Part shown: one piece after another, positions 8,774 to 15,985 of the stretch
Layout of the letters: each line of letters opens with the position of its first letter
Numbering within the stretch: position 1 is the first letter of the stretch
Source of the DNA: Kiritimatiellia bacterium
GTDB taxonomy: Bacteria; Verrucomicrobiota; Kiritimatiellia; RFP12; UBA1067
Assembly: GCA_018399555.1 (NCBI GenBank)
Contig: JAGYOL010000004.1
Location: 1 to 51,195, forward strand
Length of the DNA: 51,195 bases
Reading direction: 5' to 3'
Position numbers and translations under genes: made by a program
The notes under the pieces: model-generated
Database searches by the model: none
What the model was told of the DNA's origin: nothing
Seen by the model: only the letters and a program-made list of their open reading frames with translations

Positions 8774-9634
8774 TCAGGGCCTCACCTGAGAGCGCAACAA
8801 CACATGGGCACCAAGCGGTAATTTGGTGTGTTCCGCAACAAGTCGGCATTTAACCTTGAAAAGAAAGTAAACTTGGGCATCAGTACCGCTGAGTGTTTCA
8901 AAGTTACCTTGTCCCTTCGCAATAATCAGATCTGCCGAATCGAACAACTCCTTAAACTCGGCACTGCACTCACTCAACACCGTACCCGGCGCATCTGAAC
9001 CATTTGACACAACCCGCACCAAAGAGTCTATCCCGCACTGTTCGGCATCGGAAAGAATAACATCGTTGATGACCGGCGCACCACGTACCGCCATCACCAC
9101 ACGATCACGCGGCAAACGCTCGATCAGTAGCCGGTCAAAGACAATTTCACCCGCATTGTCAGCCAGATAAAGTATCCGCTCCGCCCGCTGCACAGCAGTA
9201 TGAAACTCACCGAAATTGCCTGTGATCTCATTTTTCAGAGCAGCCTCGATGGATTCACGGACATCAGACTTTGTCACGTCACCTTTAACTCCGAGATCAA
9301 TGATGTTACCGGCTATAGCCAGCGCAACCGCAAGACGGAACGGATCGTCAGCCGCAACAATTCTGGCCTCAAGCTCCGGTAGAAGTGCCAGTGCCATACG
9401 ATTCTGTTCACGCCGGATTTCCGCATAAGGATCATCAACACCTGAAAGCGCACGCAATCGACGATGAACCCGGGCGGCCAGCATGGGGGGAGGCTGGTCA
9501 TAACCGGTTTGCGCACAGGCAAGCAAAGTTTCACGCAGAATTGCCTCATGAAGCGAAGTATCGGGTGTTACCAGACGAGCTGCATCCAAGCTCTGCCGCA
9601 GAATACAAGGGATACAATCAAAATATAAATTCAT
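8774..9634 (-). CDS. DUF89 / ARMT1-like metal-dependent phosphatase family protein
   Basis: A 286-residue protein of the DUF89 family, whose characterised members are metal-dependent damage-control phosphatases. The N-terminal FDCIPCILRQS contains the CxxC of the prokaryotic short subfamily. The metal and active-site motifs are YLADNAGEIVFDRLL, VRGAPVINDV, VVSNGSDAPGT and IIAKGQGNFETLSG. It lies inside the ORP-like cluster between a NifX-like gene and the ferredoxin-ATPases. DUF89 proteins recur near such gene sets in anaerobes, but a substrate is not known for this subgroup. No strong Shine-Dalgarno sequence precedes it. Confidence 0.85.
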   Translation of the reverse strand: MNLYFDCIPCILRQSLDAARLVTPDTSLHEAILRETLLACAQTGYDQPPPMLAARVHRRLRALSGVDDPYAEIRREQNRMALALLPELEARIVAADDPFRLAVALAIAGNIIDLGVKGDVTKSDVRESIEAALKNEITGNFGEFHTAVQRAERILYLADNAGEIVFDRLLIERLPRDRVVMAVRGAPVINDVILSDAEQCGIDSLVRVVSNGSDAPGTVLSECSAEFKELFDSADLIIAKGQGNFETLSGTDAQVYFLFKVKCRLVAEHTKLPLGAHVLLRSQVRP

Positions 9635-9685
9635 TCAATAATCCATTAAATTGATATCATCAGACGCAAAGAGATAGAAATTCTA

Positions 9686-10054
9686 TCACCAGTGACCATC
9701 CACATCAGCACCGGTTGCAGCCTGAAGCTCTCCATTCTCCACGGCCTTCAGAGCCTCGGAAACGGTTTTGAATCCAGCATTATGCACATTGTAAACCTTG
9801 ACACCGGCGGCACTCAATGTTCTGAAAGCTTTGGGACCGCAATGCCCGGTGACAACCGCTTCGACTTTCAGCTCGGCCACCAGCTGAGCAGACTGAATAC
9901 CCGCACCCTGCATAGCATTCAAGTTCTGATCGTTGTTGACTGTCTCGTAATTTTTCGTGTCGGTGTCGTACACCAGAAACCCGGCAGCACGACCGAAACG
10001 GGGATCGATATCCCCGTTAAGATCGCTGCCCGATGTTGAAAATGCAATCTTCAT
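9686..10054 (-). CDS. NifX/NifB-like Mo-Fe cluster-binding domain protein (ORP/MTH1175 family)
   Basis: A 122-residue single-domain protein, the second of three paralogues. The N-terminus MKIAFSTSGSDLNGDIDPRFGRA has the family's DPRFGRA element, and VVTGHCGPKAFRTL is the conserved GHCGP/GxxxGPKA-type turn. Similar proteins are called iron-molybdenum cofactor-binding or Orange Protein-like. The start follows the DUF5320 stop by three bases, indicating translational coupling. Likely to receive or store a metal-sulfur cluster from the adjacent ATPases. Confidence 0.88.
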   Translation of the reverse strand: MKIAFSTSGSDLNGDIDPRFGRAAGFLVYDTDTKNYETVNNDQNLNAMQGAGIQSAQLVAELKVEAVVTGHCGPKAFRTLSAAGVKVYNVHNAGFKTVSEALKAVENGELQAATGADVDGHW

Positions 10055-10057
10055 TTT

Positions 10058-10393
10058 TCAGGCCTCGCTATCTAATGATTCAAGCCGTTTCTTCAGGGCG
10101 TCGAGCTCCTGCGAGAGCGCACCCACACGACCCTCCAGCAGCTCTTTTTCATTAACCTCTGCCGGAGCCGCATACGGTGCCCCCAAACCCCACCATCCGA
10201 AACGACCAACCCCACGACCTCCACGGCCGCCGCCGAAGAAACCCAGACCTCTGCCGGCTCCCCGACGCATTCCCATTCCCATACCGAAACCGCCTGTCAT
10301 ATAACCCGGCACGCTGTTTCCGGCACAGTACCCGGCTGCTCGGCCGGTCATCGGACCCGCTCCTGCGGGACCAGTTCTATCTCCTCTTGGCAT
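10058..10393 (-). CDS. DUF5320-type glycine/arginine-rich small protein
   Basis: A 111-residue protein beginning MPRGDRTGPAGAGPMTGRAA, which matches DUF5320. A Gly/Arg/Phe-rich middle (residues about 25-75) is followed by a short charged coiled-coil (roughly 78-111). A strong AAAGGAGG ribosome site precedes it. DUF5320 proteins regularly accompany NifX-like ORP genes in anaerobes; no biochemical function is established. It may scaffold or bind the cluster proteins through the coiled coil. Confidence 0.85.
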   Translation of the reverse strand: MPRGDRTGPAGAGPMTGRAAGYCAGNSVPGYMTGGFGMGMGMRRGAGRGLGFFGGGRGGRGVGRFGWWGLGAPYAAPAEVNEKELLEGRVGALSQELDALKKRLESLDSEA

Positions 10394-10446
10394 AACTGCC
10401 TCCTTTCTGTAAAATAAGGCACAGACGGCGTCAAGCTGACGTATAC

Positions 10447-10881
10447 TTAAACACCCCTAAACGGTGGACCTCCACGTCCTCGTCCGCCGCCACCGCCTGT
10501 GCCTCTGTTAAACTCTCTTCCAAAACCTCCGCGCCGCATACGGCGGCAACGGCAACCTGGCATACAAAAGGCTTCACTCGCCAGCTCATTTCTGCTCCAT
10601 CCTTCCAACACACTGTCAATATCACCCGAAACAAAAGAAATCAACACTATCTTCTCCGTTTCCACCAAGTGCCGGGCCATCTGCGATATCGCGCCGCAGA
10701 CCAAACAGCTCACACCCTGACTCTTCAAAACCTCCAGCTTCTCATAAATGTCGCCACCGGCCACGCGCACCTCACTGCGCCTGCCCTGAACACCATTCTT
10801 CAGCTCCACAACCAGAAAATCGCGCGCTGTGTCAAAAACCGGTGCCACACGGTTGTTCCAAACTGCAAAAGCCACACTCAC
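10447..10881 (-). CDS. NifX-like cluster-binding protein with Gly/Arg-rich C-terminus, first gene of the ORP-like operon
   Basis: A 144-residue protein with a NifX/MTH1175-like domain (FAVWNNRVAPVFDTARDF) and a C-terminal tail with FCMPGCRCRRMRRG followed by a Gly/Arg-rich stretch. The start is called as GTG at 10881: GAGAGAGGG lies six bases upstream, and the frame upstream to 10971 crosses a sigma-54 promoter, so it cannot be translated from that transcript. The extra cysteines in the tail could ligate a cluster. It is the promoter-proximal member of the nine-gene unit. Confidence 0.85.
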   Translation of the reverse strand: MSVAFAVWNNRVAPVFDTARDFLVVELKNGVQGRRSEVRVAGGDIYEKLEVLKSQGVSCLVCGAISQMARHLVETEKIVLISFVSGDIDSVLEGWSRNELASEAFCMPGCRCRRMRRGGFGREFNRGTGGGGGRGRGGPPFRGV

Positions 10882-10932
10882 TTTAAACCCTCTCTCTAAT
10901 AAAGCTGTCCTTTTGAAGACGCTGTCTACTAC

Positions 10933-10947
10933 GCAACCATCATGCCA
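10933..10947 (-). promoter_or_regulatory. Sigma-54 (-24/-12) promoter of the ORP-like operon
   Basis: On the minus strand the sequence is TGGCATGATGGTTGC. It matches the TGGCAYR-N4-TTGC consensus, with exactly ten bases between the GG and GC doublets. The predicted transcript start is near 10921, about 40 bases before the GTG start at 10881. The gene for a sigma-54 activator lies immediately upstream. Confidence 0.85.
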
Positions 10948-11058
10948 AACTTTACTCTGTCCCGCTCTCAAAACTTAACATACTGAATTTCAACGAATTA
11001 ACCAATCGATGCCATATACGCACAGTAGCAACGCTGCAACTGTCCGTGCATTGATACC

Positions 11059-11225
11059 GTAGCACTGCAACCATCTGCCAATGCAAAACCAGTGTTTTTA
11101 GTGCCTGTCCCTATTTCTACTGTAGCACTGCAACCATCTGCCAATGCAAAACCAGTGTTTTTAGTGCCTGTCCCTATTTATTTAGTGCCTGTCCCTATTT
11201 CTACTATTAGTGCCTGTCCCTATTT
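11059..11225. repeat. 58-bp direct repeat pair plus two partial copies upstream of the sigma-54 promoter
   Basis: Two identical 58-base copies occupy 11059-11116 and 11122-11179. Their 19-base end, TTAGTGCCTGTCCCTATTT, recurs alone at 11182-11200 and 11207-11225, giving four copies. The front part of each long copy contains CACTG and CAGTG as an inverted pair and two TGCA boxes 12 bases apart; a degenerate related segment lies near 11024-11054. The array covers about -140 to -305 relative to the predicted sigma-54 transcript start. It may be an activator-binding array, a REP-type element, or both. The GGGACAGGCAC core (minus strand) recalls repeats near IS200-like/RAYT transposases, which is from memory and unverified. 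Confidence 0.75.
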
Positions 11226-11244
11226 ATATTTTTTCCCTTAAAAT

Positions 11245-12636
11245 TCAACTCTCTGACTCGGAATGTTGTCGGCAACGTCCATCCGTGGCCGGCAGCTCTA
11301 TACCCAAATTTTTTATTTTACGGAAGAGTGTTGTTTTATGGATTCCGAGCTCTCTGGCGGCTGCATGTCGGTTGTACCTGTTATTTTCGAGGGCTGTCTG
11401 GATTGCATGGATATCCAGCACCCTATGCGCCGAACTCATCTTCTGCGGGCGGGTGTCCCCTTTGACAGAGCTACGCAACTCGCCGGGAAGATGCGACATA
11501 TCTATAATTCCGTGCGGGCACAGGATAAAGGCGCGTTCAATGACATTCTCCAGCTCGCGTATATTGCCCGGCCAGTTATGGGCAATCAGCAGCGAGAGGG
11601 TTTCAGGTGCTATACTCTCAATATTTTTGCGCATTAGCACGTTAAACTTTTCGATAAACCTTTTAACCAGCAGGGGTATATCCTCCTTGCGGTCACGCAG
11701 CGGCGGCAGCTCAAGCCGGGCGACATTGATACGGTAGAAGAGGTCCTCCCGAAAGCTCCCCTCTTTCACCATCGTGTCGAGATCGCGATTGGTCGCGGCA
11801 ATCACGCGCACATCGGCTTTCAAAGTTTCAACCGAACCAAGCGGCTCGTAGGTGCGTTCCTGCAGGACACGCAGCAGGCGCACTTGCAATGTCGGACTTA
11901 TTTCACCGATTTCATCGAGTAAAATTGTTCCGCCGCCAGCCAGCGCGAAACGTCCGGGTTTATCTTTTGCGGCACCGGTGAATGCGCCGGCTTTGTAGCC
12001 GAAGAGTTCCGATTCCAGCAGATTGTCCGGCAGGGCGCCGCAGTTCACCGCCACGAAGGGACCTTCACTACGGTGACTGTACTGATGAACCGCCCTTGCC
12101 ATAAGCTCTTTGCCAGTACCGGTTTCGCCCAGGATCAGAACATTACTGGGACTGGTCGCAATAGCGGGCAGGATATTAAAAAGGGTGCGCATCCGGGGGC
12201 TGTGGCTGACCAGATCTCCGAGTGAGCAGCGTTCCTCCAGCTGCTGATGCAGAACCTCGACCTCCGAAAGGTCGCGGAATGTCTCGGCACCGCCGATAAT
12301 CCTGTCGTGCTCATCACGCAGAACCGCCGTTGAGATGCTGATGGGCACACGTTCACCCTCTGCGTTTATGAAGAAAGCGGACTTGCCGATGATCGGTTTT
12401 CCGCTGGCAAGGGTCTGCTGCAGAGCGCAATCCTCTCCGCAGAGACTTGAGCGGAAGACATCCGAGCAGTAGCGTCCGATGGCCTCCTGGCGAGGGATAC
12501 CGGTTATCTTCTCAGCCGAGCGATTGAACGAAGTTATCTTCCAATTGCGGTCAACTGTAAAGACGCCATCCGAGATACTTTCGAGAATCGCGCCGGTAAA
12601 AGCGGGTTCAACTAAAAATTTATTTTCCTCATTCAT
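11245..12636 (-). CDS. Sigma-54-dependent transcriptional activator with PAS sensor domain
   Basis: A 463-residue enhancer-binding protein. A PAS domain spans about residues 10-125 and includes three cysteines at 57, 66 and 70 (RYCSDVF...LCGEDCAL), which could sense redox state or metal. The AAA+ domain follows, with Walker A GETGTGKE (170-177), the sigma-54-contacting GAFTGA loop (217-222) and Walker B GGTILLDE (235-242). The Fis-type helix-turn-helix near the C-terminus contains NRHAAARELGIHKTTLFRKI. The ATG at 12636 is preferred over a TTG at 12681, although neither has a strong ribosome site. It lies directly upstream of and co-directional with the ORP-like operon, whose -24/-12 promoter it most likely activates, as DVU2106 does for the Desulfovibrio vulgaris orp operons. 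Confidence 0.92.
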   Translation of the reverse strand: MNEENKFLVEPAFTGAILESISDGVFTVDRNWKITSFNRSAEKITGIPRQEAIGRYCSDVFRSSLCGEDCALQQTLASGKPIIGKSAFFINAEGERVPISISTAVLRDEHDRIIGGAETFRDLSEVEVLHQQLEERCSLGDLVSHSPRMRTLFNILPAIATSPSNVLILGETGTGKELMARAVHQYSHRSEGPFVAVNCGALPDNLLESELFGYKAGAFTGAAKDKPGRFALAGGGTILLDEIGEISPTLQVRLLRVLQERTYEPLGSVETLKADVRVIAATNRDLDTMVKEGSFREDLFYRINVARLELPPLRDRKEDIPLLVKRFIEKFNVLMRKNIESIAPETLSLLIAHNWPGNIRELENVIERAFILCPHGIIDMSHLPGELRSSVKGDTRPQKMSSAHRVLDIHAIQTALENNRYNRHAAARELGIHKTTLFRKIKNLGIELPATDGRCRQHSESES

Positions 12637-12715
12637 CTGATAAAAACTGTCTCTTGCAGATTTTTCACTGAAGGGCGGCAACTACAAGTTTATCGTCGGC
12701 GAACATATTGCCGTC

Positions 12716-12785
12716 ACTCAAGTTGCGGGCCCGGTGACGTGATCGGGAGGCGGTGCACCCGGGTGGTGCCGTCCTGCAGTTGAGT
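12716..12785. repeat. Imperfect 70-base palindrome between the activator and tsaC
   Basis: ACTCAA at 12716-12721 and TTGAGT at 12780-12785 bracket a region with further partial inverted pairing (CCCGGTG against CACCCGGG). It lies in the gap between divergent genes. It could be a structured leader, a regulatory site or a degenerate mobile repeat. Confidence 0.35.
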
Positions 12786-12846
12786 GCCGTCTGGATCAAG
12801 CGGATATCCACAGCGGGTCTGAAAATCTTATTATAGGTTATTTGCC

Positions 12847-12859
12847 GGTGATTGTCACC
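12847..12859. promoter_or_regulatory. Small perfect inverted repeat upstream of tsaC
   Basis: GGTGA-TTG-TCACC forms a perfect 5-bp inverted repeat about 60-70 bases before the tsaC start. Its size fits an operator, but no matching regulator or second copy was seen. Confidence 0.25.
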
Positions 12860-12920
12860 CTCAAGCGGACTGGACAGAGCGCAGCAAAGATGTTAATAAT
12901 TACGCATGGAGATAATTACC

Positions 12921-13496
12921 ATGGAAGAGCTGAGTGCGGCCGTTGAAACATTGATCAACGGAGGTGTGGTTGTAATCCCAACCGACACGGTTTACGGGAT
13001 TGCGGCACATCCGCAGTTCTCAGCGGCAGTTGCGCGGCTCGGTATGATCAAGGGTCGGGATCAAAACAAACCGATCGCATTGCTGGCAGCTGATCGCAAT
13101 GCAGTGTTGAAATTCTGCTGTTCTGTGCCATCGGAAGCCAGGGCACTGATGGAGTTTTTCTGGCCGGGGGCACTGACGATTGTATTACCATGCGGAGGGG
13201 TTTTTGAAGGTTTCCGGGTACCGGATCACCGGCAGACCTGTTCTTTACTGCGTGCCTGCGGGGGGGTGTTGCGGGTCACCAGTGCCAATCTGAGCGGAAG
13301 TATGCCGGCCGTGAGTGCGATGGAGGCGCTCAAAAATGTCGGATTGGAGGCGGACTTGGTCATTGACGACGGTCCGTCGCCCGGTGGGCAGGCCAGTACA
13401 GTTGTCAGGGTTGCCGGGGATGGCAGGGTTGAAATTTTGAGAGTCGGTGCATTGAGTGCCGCTCAGATATATTCAGTGGTTGGAAATCATGAGTGA
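12921..13496 (+). CDS. tsaC: Threonylcarbamoyl-AMP synthase (Sua5/YrdC/TsaC family)
   Basis: A 191-residue enzyme that makes threonylcarbamoyl-AMP from threonine, bicarbonate and ATP for the t6A modification of tRNA. Family motifs are GGVVVIPTDTVYGIA near the N-terminus, the KGRDQNKP loop, WPGALTIVLP, and the TSANLSG substrate motif. The ATG at 12921 has GGAG eight bases upstream, whereas the ATG at 12906 has none, so the shorter form is chosen. It overlaps the next gene's start by eight bases, indicating translational coupling with an ABC ATPase. Confidence 0.92.
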   Translation: MEELSAAVETLINGGVVVIPTDTVYGIAAHPQFSAAVARLGMIKGRDQNKPIALLAADRNAVLKFCCSVPSEARALMEFFWPGALTIVLPCGGVFEGFRVPDHRQTCSLLRACGGVLRVTSANLSGSMPAVSAMEALKNVGLEADLVIDDGPSPGGQASTVVRVAGDGRVEILRVGALSAAQIYSVVGNHE

Positions 13497-14460
13497 GAAT
13501 TCTCTTTTAAGCATCCGCAATCTACAGACCTGGTTTCCGGTCAGACGGGGTATTTTTGCACGTACTGTCGGTTATGTGCGAGCAGTTGATGATGTGTCGC
13601 TGGACATAAATGCCGGAGAGACCCTGGGTGTAGTCGGAGAATCGGGCTGTGGCAAATCGACACTAGCGCGCACGATTCTTAAGCTTGAAAAACCGCGTTC
13701 CGGCTCCATTTATCTCAACGGCGAAGATGTTCTCACCATGCGGGGCGCTCAGCTGAAGGAGTTCCGTCGGAGGGTGCAGGTGGTTTTTCAGAATCCGCAC
13801 GCCTCTTTGAATCCGCGTCACACCATTCTGGATATTCTGACCGAGGCGATGATTGTTTATGGTTTGACAACCAAAGAGCGGCGTAGAGCTGACGCAGCGA
13901 GGTTATTGGAGGAAGTGGGCATGCCTGCGGATGTGCTTGACCGTTATCCGCATGAGTTCTCCGGTGGACAGCGTCAGAGGATCAGTATCGCACGGGCTCT
14001 GTCGCTGGAACCGAAACTGCTGATCTGCGATGAAGCTGTCAGTGCACTTGATCTTTCGGTACGTGCCCAGGTATTGAATCTGCTGGAAAAATTACAGGCG
14101 AAGCATGGACTGGCGTATTTTTTCATCACGCATGACATCGGGGTTATTGAACACATCAGCAAGCGGATTGCGGTAATGTATCTGGGGCGGATTGTGGAGA
14201 GTGGAGCGACAGCCGAGGTTTTAGCGGCCCCGCTTCATCCCTACACCCGGCTTCTTATGCGCGCCGTTCCACGCATCGGATCGCCGTTACCGGAAGACGA
14301 CACGCAACCCGGCGAAATAACCGGGAGCGGCATTACGAACGGCTGTCCGTTTGCGCCACGCTGTGCTTTGGCTGATCGCCGCTGTCGAGCGGAGATACCG
14401 ATTCTAGGGAGTCACGGCGCGGGTTCACGCAGAGTTGCCTGCTTCAAAGCCGGGCAATAA
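13489..14460 (+). CDS. Oligopeptide/dipeptide-type ABC transporter ATP-binding protein (OppF/DppF-like)
   Basis: A 323-residue cytoplasmic ATPase. Walker A is GESGCGKST, the ABC signature is [15 protein letters not shown], Walker B is [13 protein letters not shown], and the switch histidine is in FFITHDIG. The C-terminal part has the oligopeptide-type extension with cysteines ([16 protein letters not shown]), matching the oligo_HPY domain, where family members often bind a 4Fe-4S cluster. It is translationally coupled to tsaC. No permease or substrate-binding gene is in the window, so its partners must be encoded elsewhere. Confidence 0.92.
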   Translation: MSENSLLSIRNLQTWFPVRRGIFARTVGYVRAVDDVSLDINAGETLGVVGESGCGKSTLARTILKLEKPRSGSIYLNGEDVLTMRGAQLKEFRRRVQVVFQNPHASLNPRHTILDILTEAMIVYGLTTKERRRADAARLLEEVGMPADVLDRYPHEFSGGQRQRISIARALSLEPKLLICDEAVSALDLSVRAQVLNLLEKLQAKHGLAYFFITHDIGVIEHISKRIAVMYLGRIVESGATAEVLAAPLHPYTRLLMRAVPRIGSPLPEDDTQPGEITGSGITNGCPFAPRCALADRRCRAEIPILGSHGAGSRRVACFKAGQ

Positions 14461-14473
14461 GACCCGGCGAAGC

Positions 14474-14503
14474 TGACACTCCGGCCGGTCAGCCAGAGTG
14501 TCA
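14474..14503. terminator. Stem-loop between convergent genes, probable bidirectional terminator
   Basis: TGACACTC and GAGTGTCA form a perfect 8-bp outer stem, extended after one mismatch by GGC/GCC around a 6-base loop. It sits between the converging ABC ATPase and transporter genes. There is no long U-run on either side, so termination is inferred from structure and position. Confidence 0.6.
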
Positions 14504-14530
14504 ATTTGGGGCATGTGTGGGTAATTTAAA

Positions 14531-15778
14531 TCAGGCGACAACACTTTCGTCGCGATTTTTTTCAGCTGGTTTGAAGAAGAGAGCCATCAGAACAGCCAGC
14601 ACCACTGAGATACCGATAGCTATCAGGAAGGGTGTTTCCCAGTTATGCGTAAGTTCACCAGCCTCGGTGACGACTACGTTTTTCTTGAGAATAAAGTCAA
14701 AAACGTAGTTCGAGAGAAATGTTCCCAGACTGAACATGATCAAACCGATGAAACCCTGAGCCTGACTGCGCAATTCCAGCGGAGCAGCCGCATCGACATA
14801 CATCTGGCTACCGACAATCAGCATACCGAAGATCAGCCCGTGAATCAAGATACCGGCATAATCGCCGACATTGACTCCGGTTTTAGCTCCGACATAGAAC
14901 ATGACATAGCGGAAAACAAGTGCCAGCAGACCGAGGACCATGCCCCATTTGTACCCGGCCTTCTTAAGAATAACCGGGATCATCAGCATAAAGACCAGCT
15001 CCAGCACCTGACCGAGATTCATCACGGCGGTGAGAAACTCGTAACCGCGTTCCTGCAGATACATGCTATTATAAACGTTGTACCATTGGAACGGCACCAT
15101 AGCCAGAAGAATCAGGAGCGAGAAAACCAGGAAGTCGGGTCGTTTGAGCAGCACCAGCGAGCGCAATCCCAGCGCATCCACAATGGACATCTTCTGCCCT
15201 TTTGCCGGCGGTTTTGTGGGAGGAAGGAAGAACGAGAGCACGCCGGCAAGCACGGCGGCGATTGCGCCTCCGATGAAGATATAAGCGGTGCTGTCAAATT
15301 TCTCAACGTTGAAAACTTTGGTACCAACAATACTGAATACTGCCGCTGCGACCCAGCCCAGGGAGCCGAAGACACGAATTTGCGGAAAGGCTTCGGTTGT
15401 GCTGTTAGCCATTGCGATTGTGGCAGTCAGCGACCACGTCGGCATATAGAAAACCATCACCAGCAGCAGGGTGATAAAAAGAGCCAGCGGCGACTTGACT
15501 GTATAAGCATAAGCCAGCAGCCCGGCTGAGACGAAATTGCAGAGAGCCAGTACCTTCTCGCTGTTCATAAGTCGATCAGCAAACATACCGAAAATCGGAG
15601 ACGCCAGCGCACCGAAACCCATTATCATGCCGCACAAAAGAGGAAGGGCACTGCCTTCCGGTGCCATTTTTGTGATATAGGGGAACATTGGAATAAACCA
15701 GACTGGAAGAATCATAAACTGCAAGAACATCATAGCGCTCAATTTGACGCGTGTATTCAGCGACATTGTTTTCGACAT
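14531..15778 (-). CDS. MFS transporter, nucleoside:H+ symporter (NupG/XapB)-like
   Basis: A 415-residue inner-membrane protein with about 12 hydrophobic segments. The overall pattern, starting with FLQFMILPVWFIPMFPYI and including GLIFGMLIVGSQMYVDAAAP in the second half, resembles the nucleoside transporter branch of the major facilitator superfamily. Substrate is uncertain: in PVC bacteria related proteins sit near sugar-catabolic oxidoreductases, so a nucleoside or sugar is plausible. An AGGAG ribosome site precedes the start. It is monocistronic, with its own predicted promoter. Confidence 0.85.
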   Translation of the reverse strand: MSKTMSLNTRVKLSAMMFLQFMILPVWFIPMFPYITKMAPEGSALPLLCGMIMGFGALASPIFGMFADRLMNSEKVLALCNFVSAGLLAYAYTVKSPLALFITLLLVMVFYMPTWSLTATIAMANSTTEAFPQIRVFGSLGWVAAAVFSIVGTKVFNVEKFDSTAYIFIGGAIAAVLAGVLSFFLPPTKPPAKGQKMSIVDALGLRSLVLLKRPDFLVFSLLILLAMVPFQWYNVYNSMYLQERGYEFLTAVMNLGQVLELVFMLMIPVILKKAGYKWGMVLGLLALVFRYVMFYVGAKTGVNVGDYAGILIHGLIFGMLIVGSQMYVDAAAPLELRSQAQGFIGLIMFSLGTFLSNYVFDFILKKNVVVTEAGELTHNWETPFLIAIGISVVLAVLMALFFKPAEKNRDESVVA

Positions 15779-15810
15779 TTTCTTCTCCTAGTTATGCGTA
15801 ATGCAACGTC

Positions 15811-15839
15811 ATAATGCCGCAACGCAATTGTTGTGTCAA
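15811..15839 (-). promoter_or_regulatory. Candidate sigma-70 promoter of the NupG-like transporter
   Basis: On the minus strand, a perfect TTGACA is followed after 17 bases by CATTAT (4 of 6 to consensus), about 33 bases before the start codon. Confidence 0.5.
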
Positions 15840-15954
15840 TCTTTACCGAGAGAGAGGCAAACTAAAACAACGGTGAAACCGGTATTACCACAATTCCACG
15901 GAGTTATTAAAACGACCCCTGCTATGGCATGATTATTTCAATCATCCGGTTGAA

Positions 15955-15978
15955 TTGTCAACACAAACCTTATATACT
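15955..15978 (+). promoter_or_regulatory. Start-codon-proximal promoter of coaB
   Basis: TATACT ends seven bases before the coaB ATG at 15986, with TTGAAT 17 bases further upstream. The transcript would start at about the A of the ATG, so the message is probably leaderless; no Shine-Dalgarno sequence is present. Box positions may be off by a base or two. Confidence 0.55.
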
Positions 15979-15985
15979 TTTATTT

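Noticed and set aside
4846-10881. Nitrogen-fixation (nif) cluster
   Set aside because: NifX-like domains occur, but there is no nitrogenase structural gene or NifE/NifN/NifB radical-SAM gene; the set fits ORP-type clusters better.
11059-11225. CRISPR array
   Set aside because: The repeat is 58 bases with a 5-base gap and partial copies of one end; there are no unique spacers of regular length and no cas genes.
14645-15529. Plus-strand frame of 294 codons opposite the NupG-like transporter
   Set aside because: His/Gln-rich translation typical of the antisense of a membrane protein; no ribosome site or family match.
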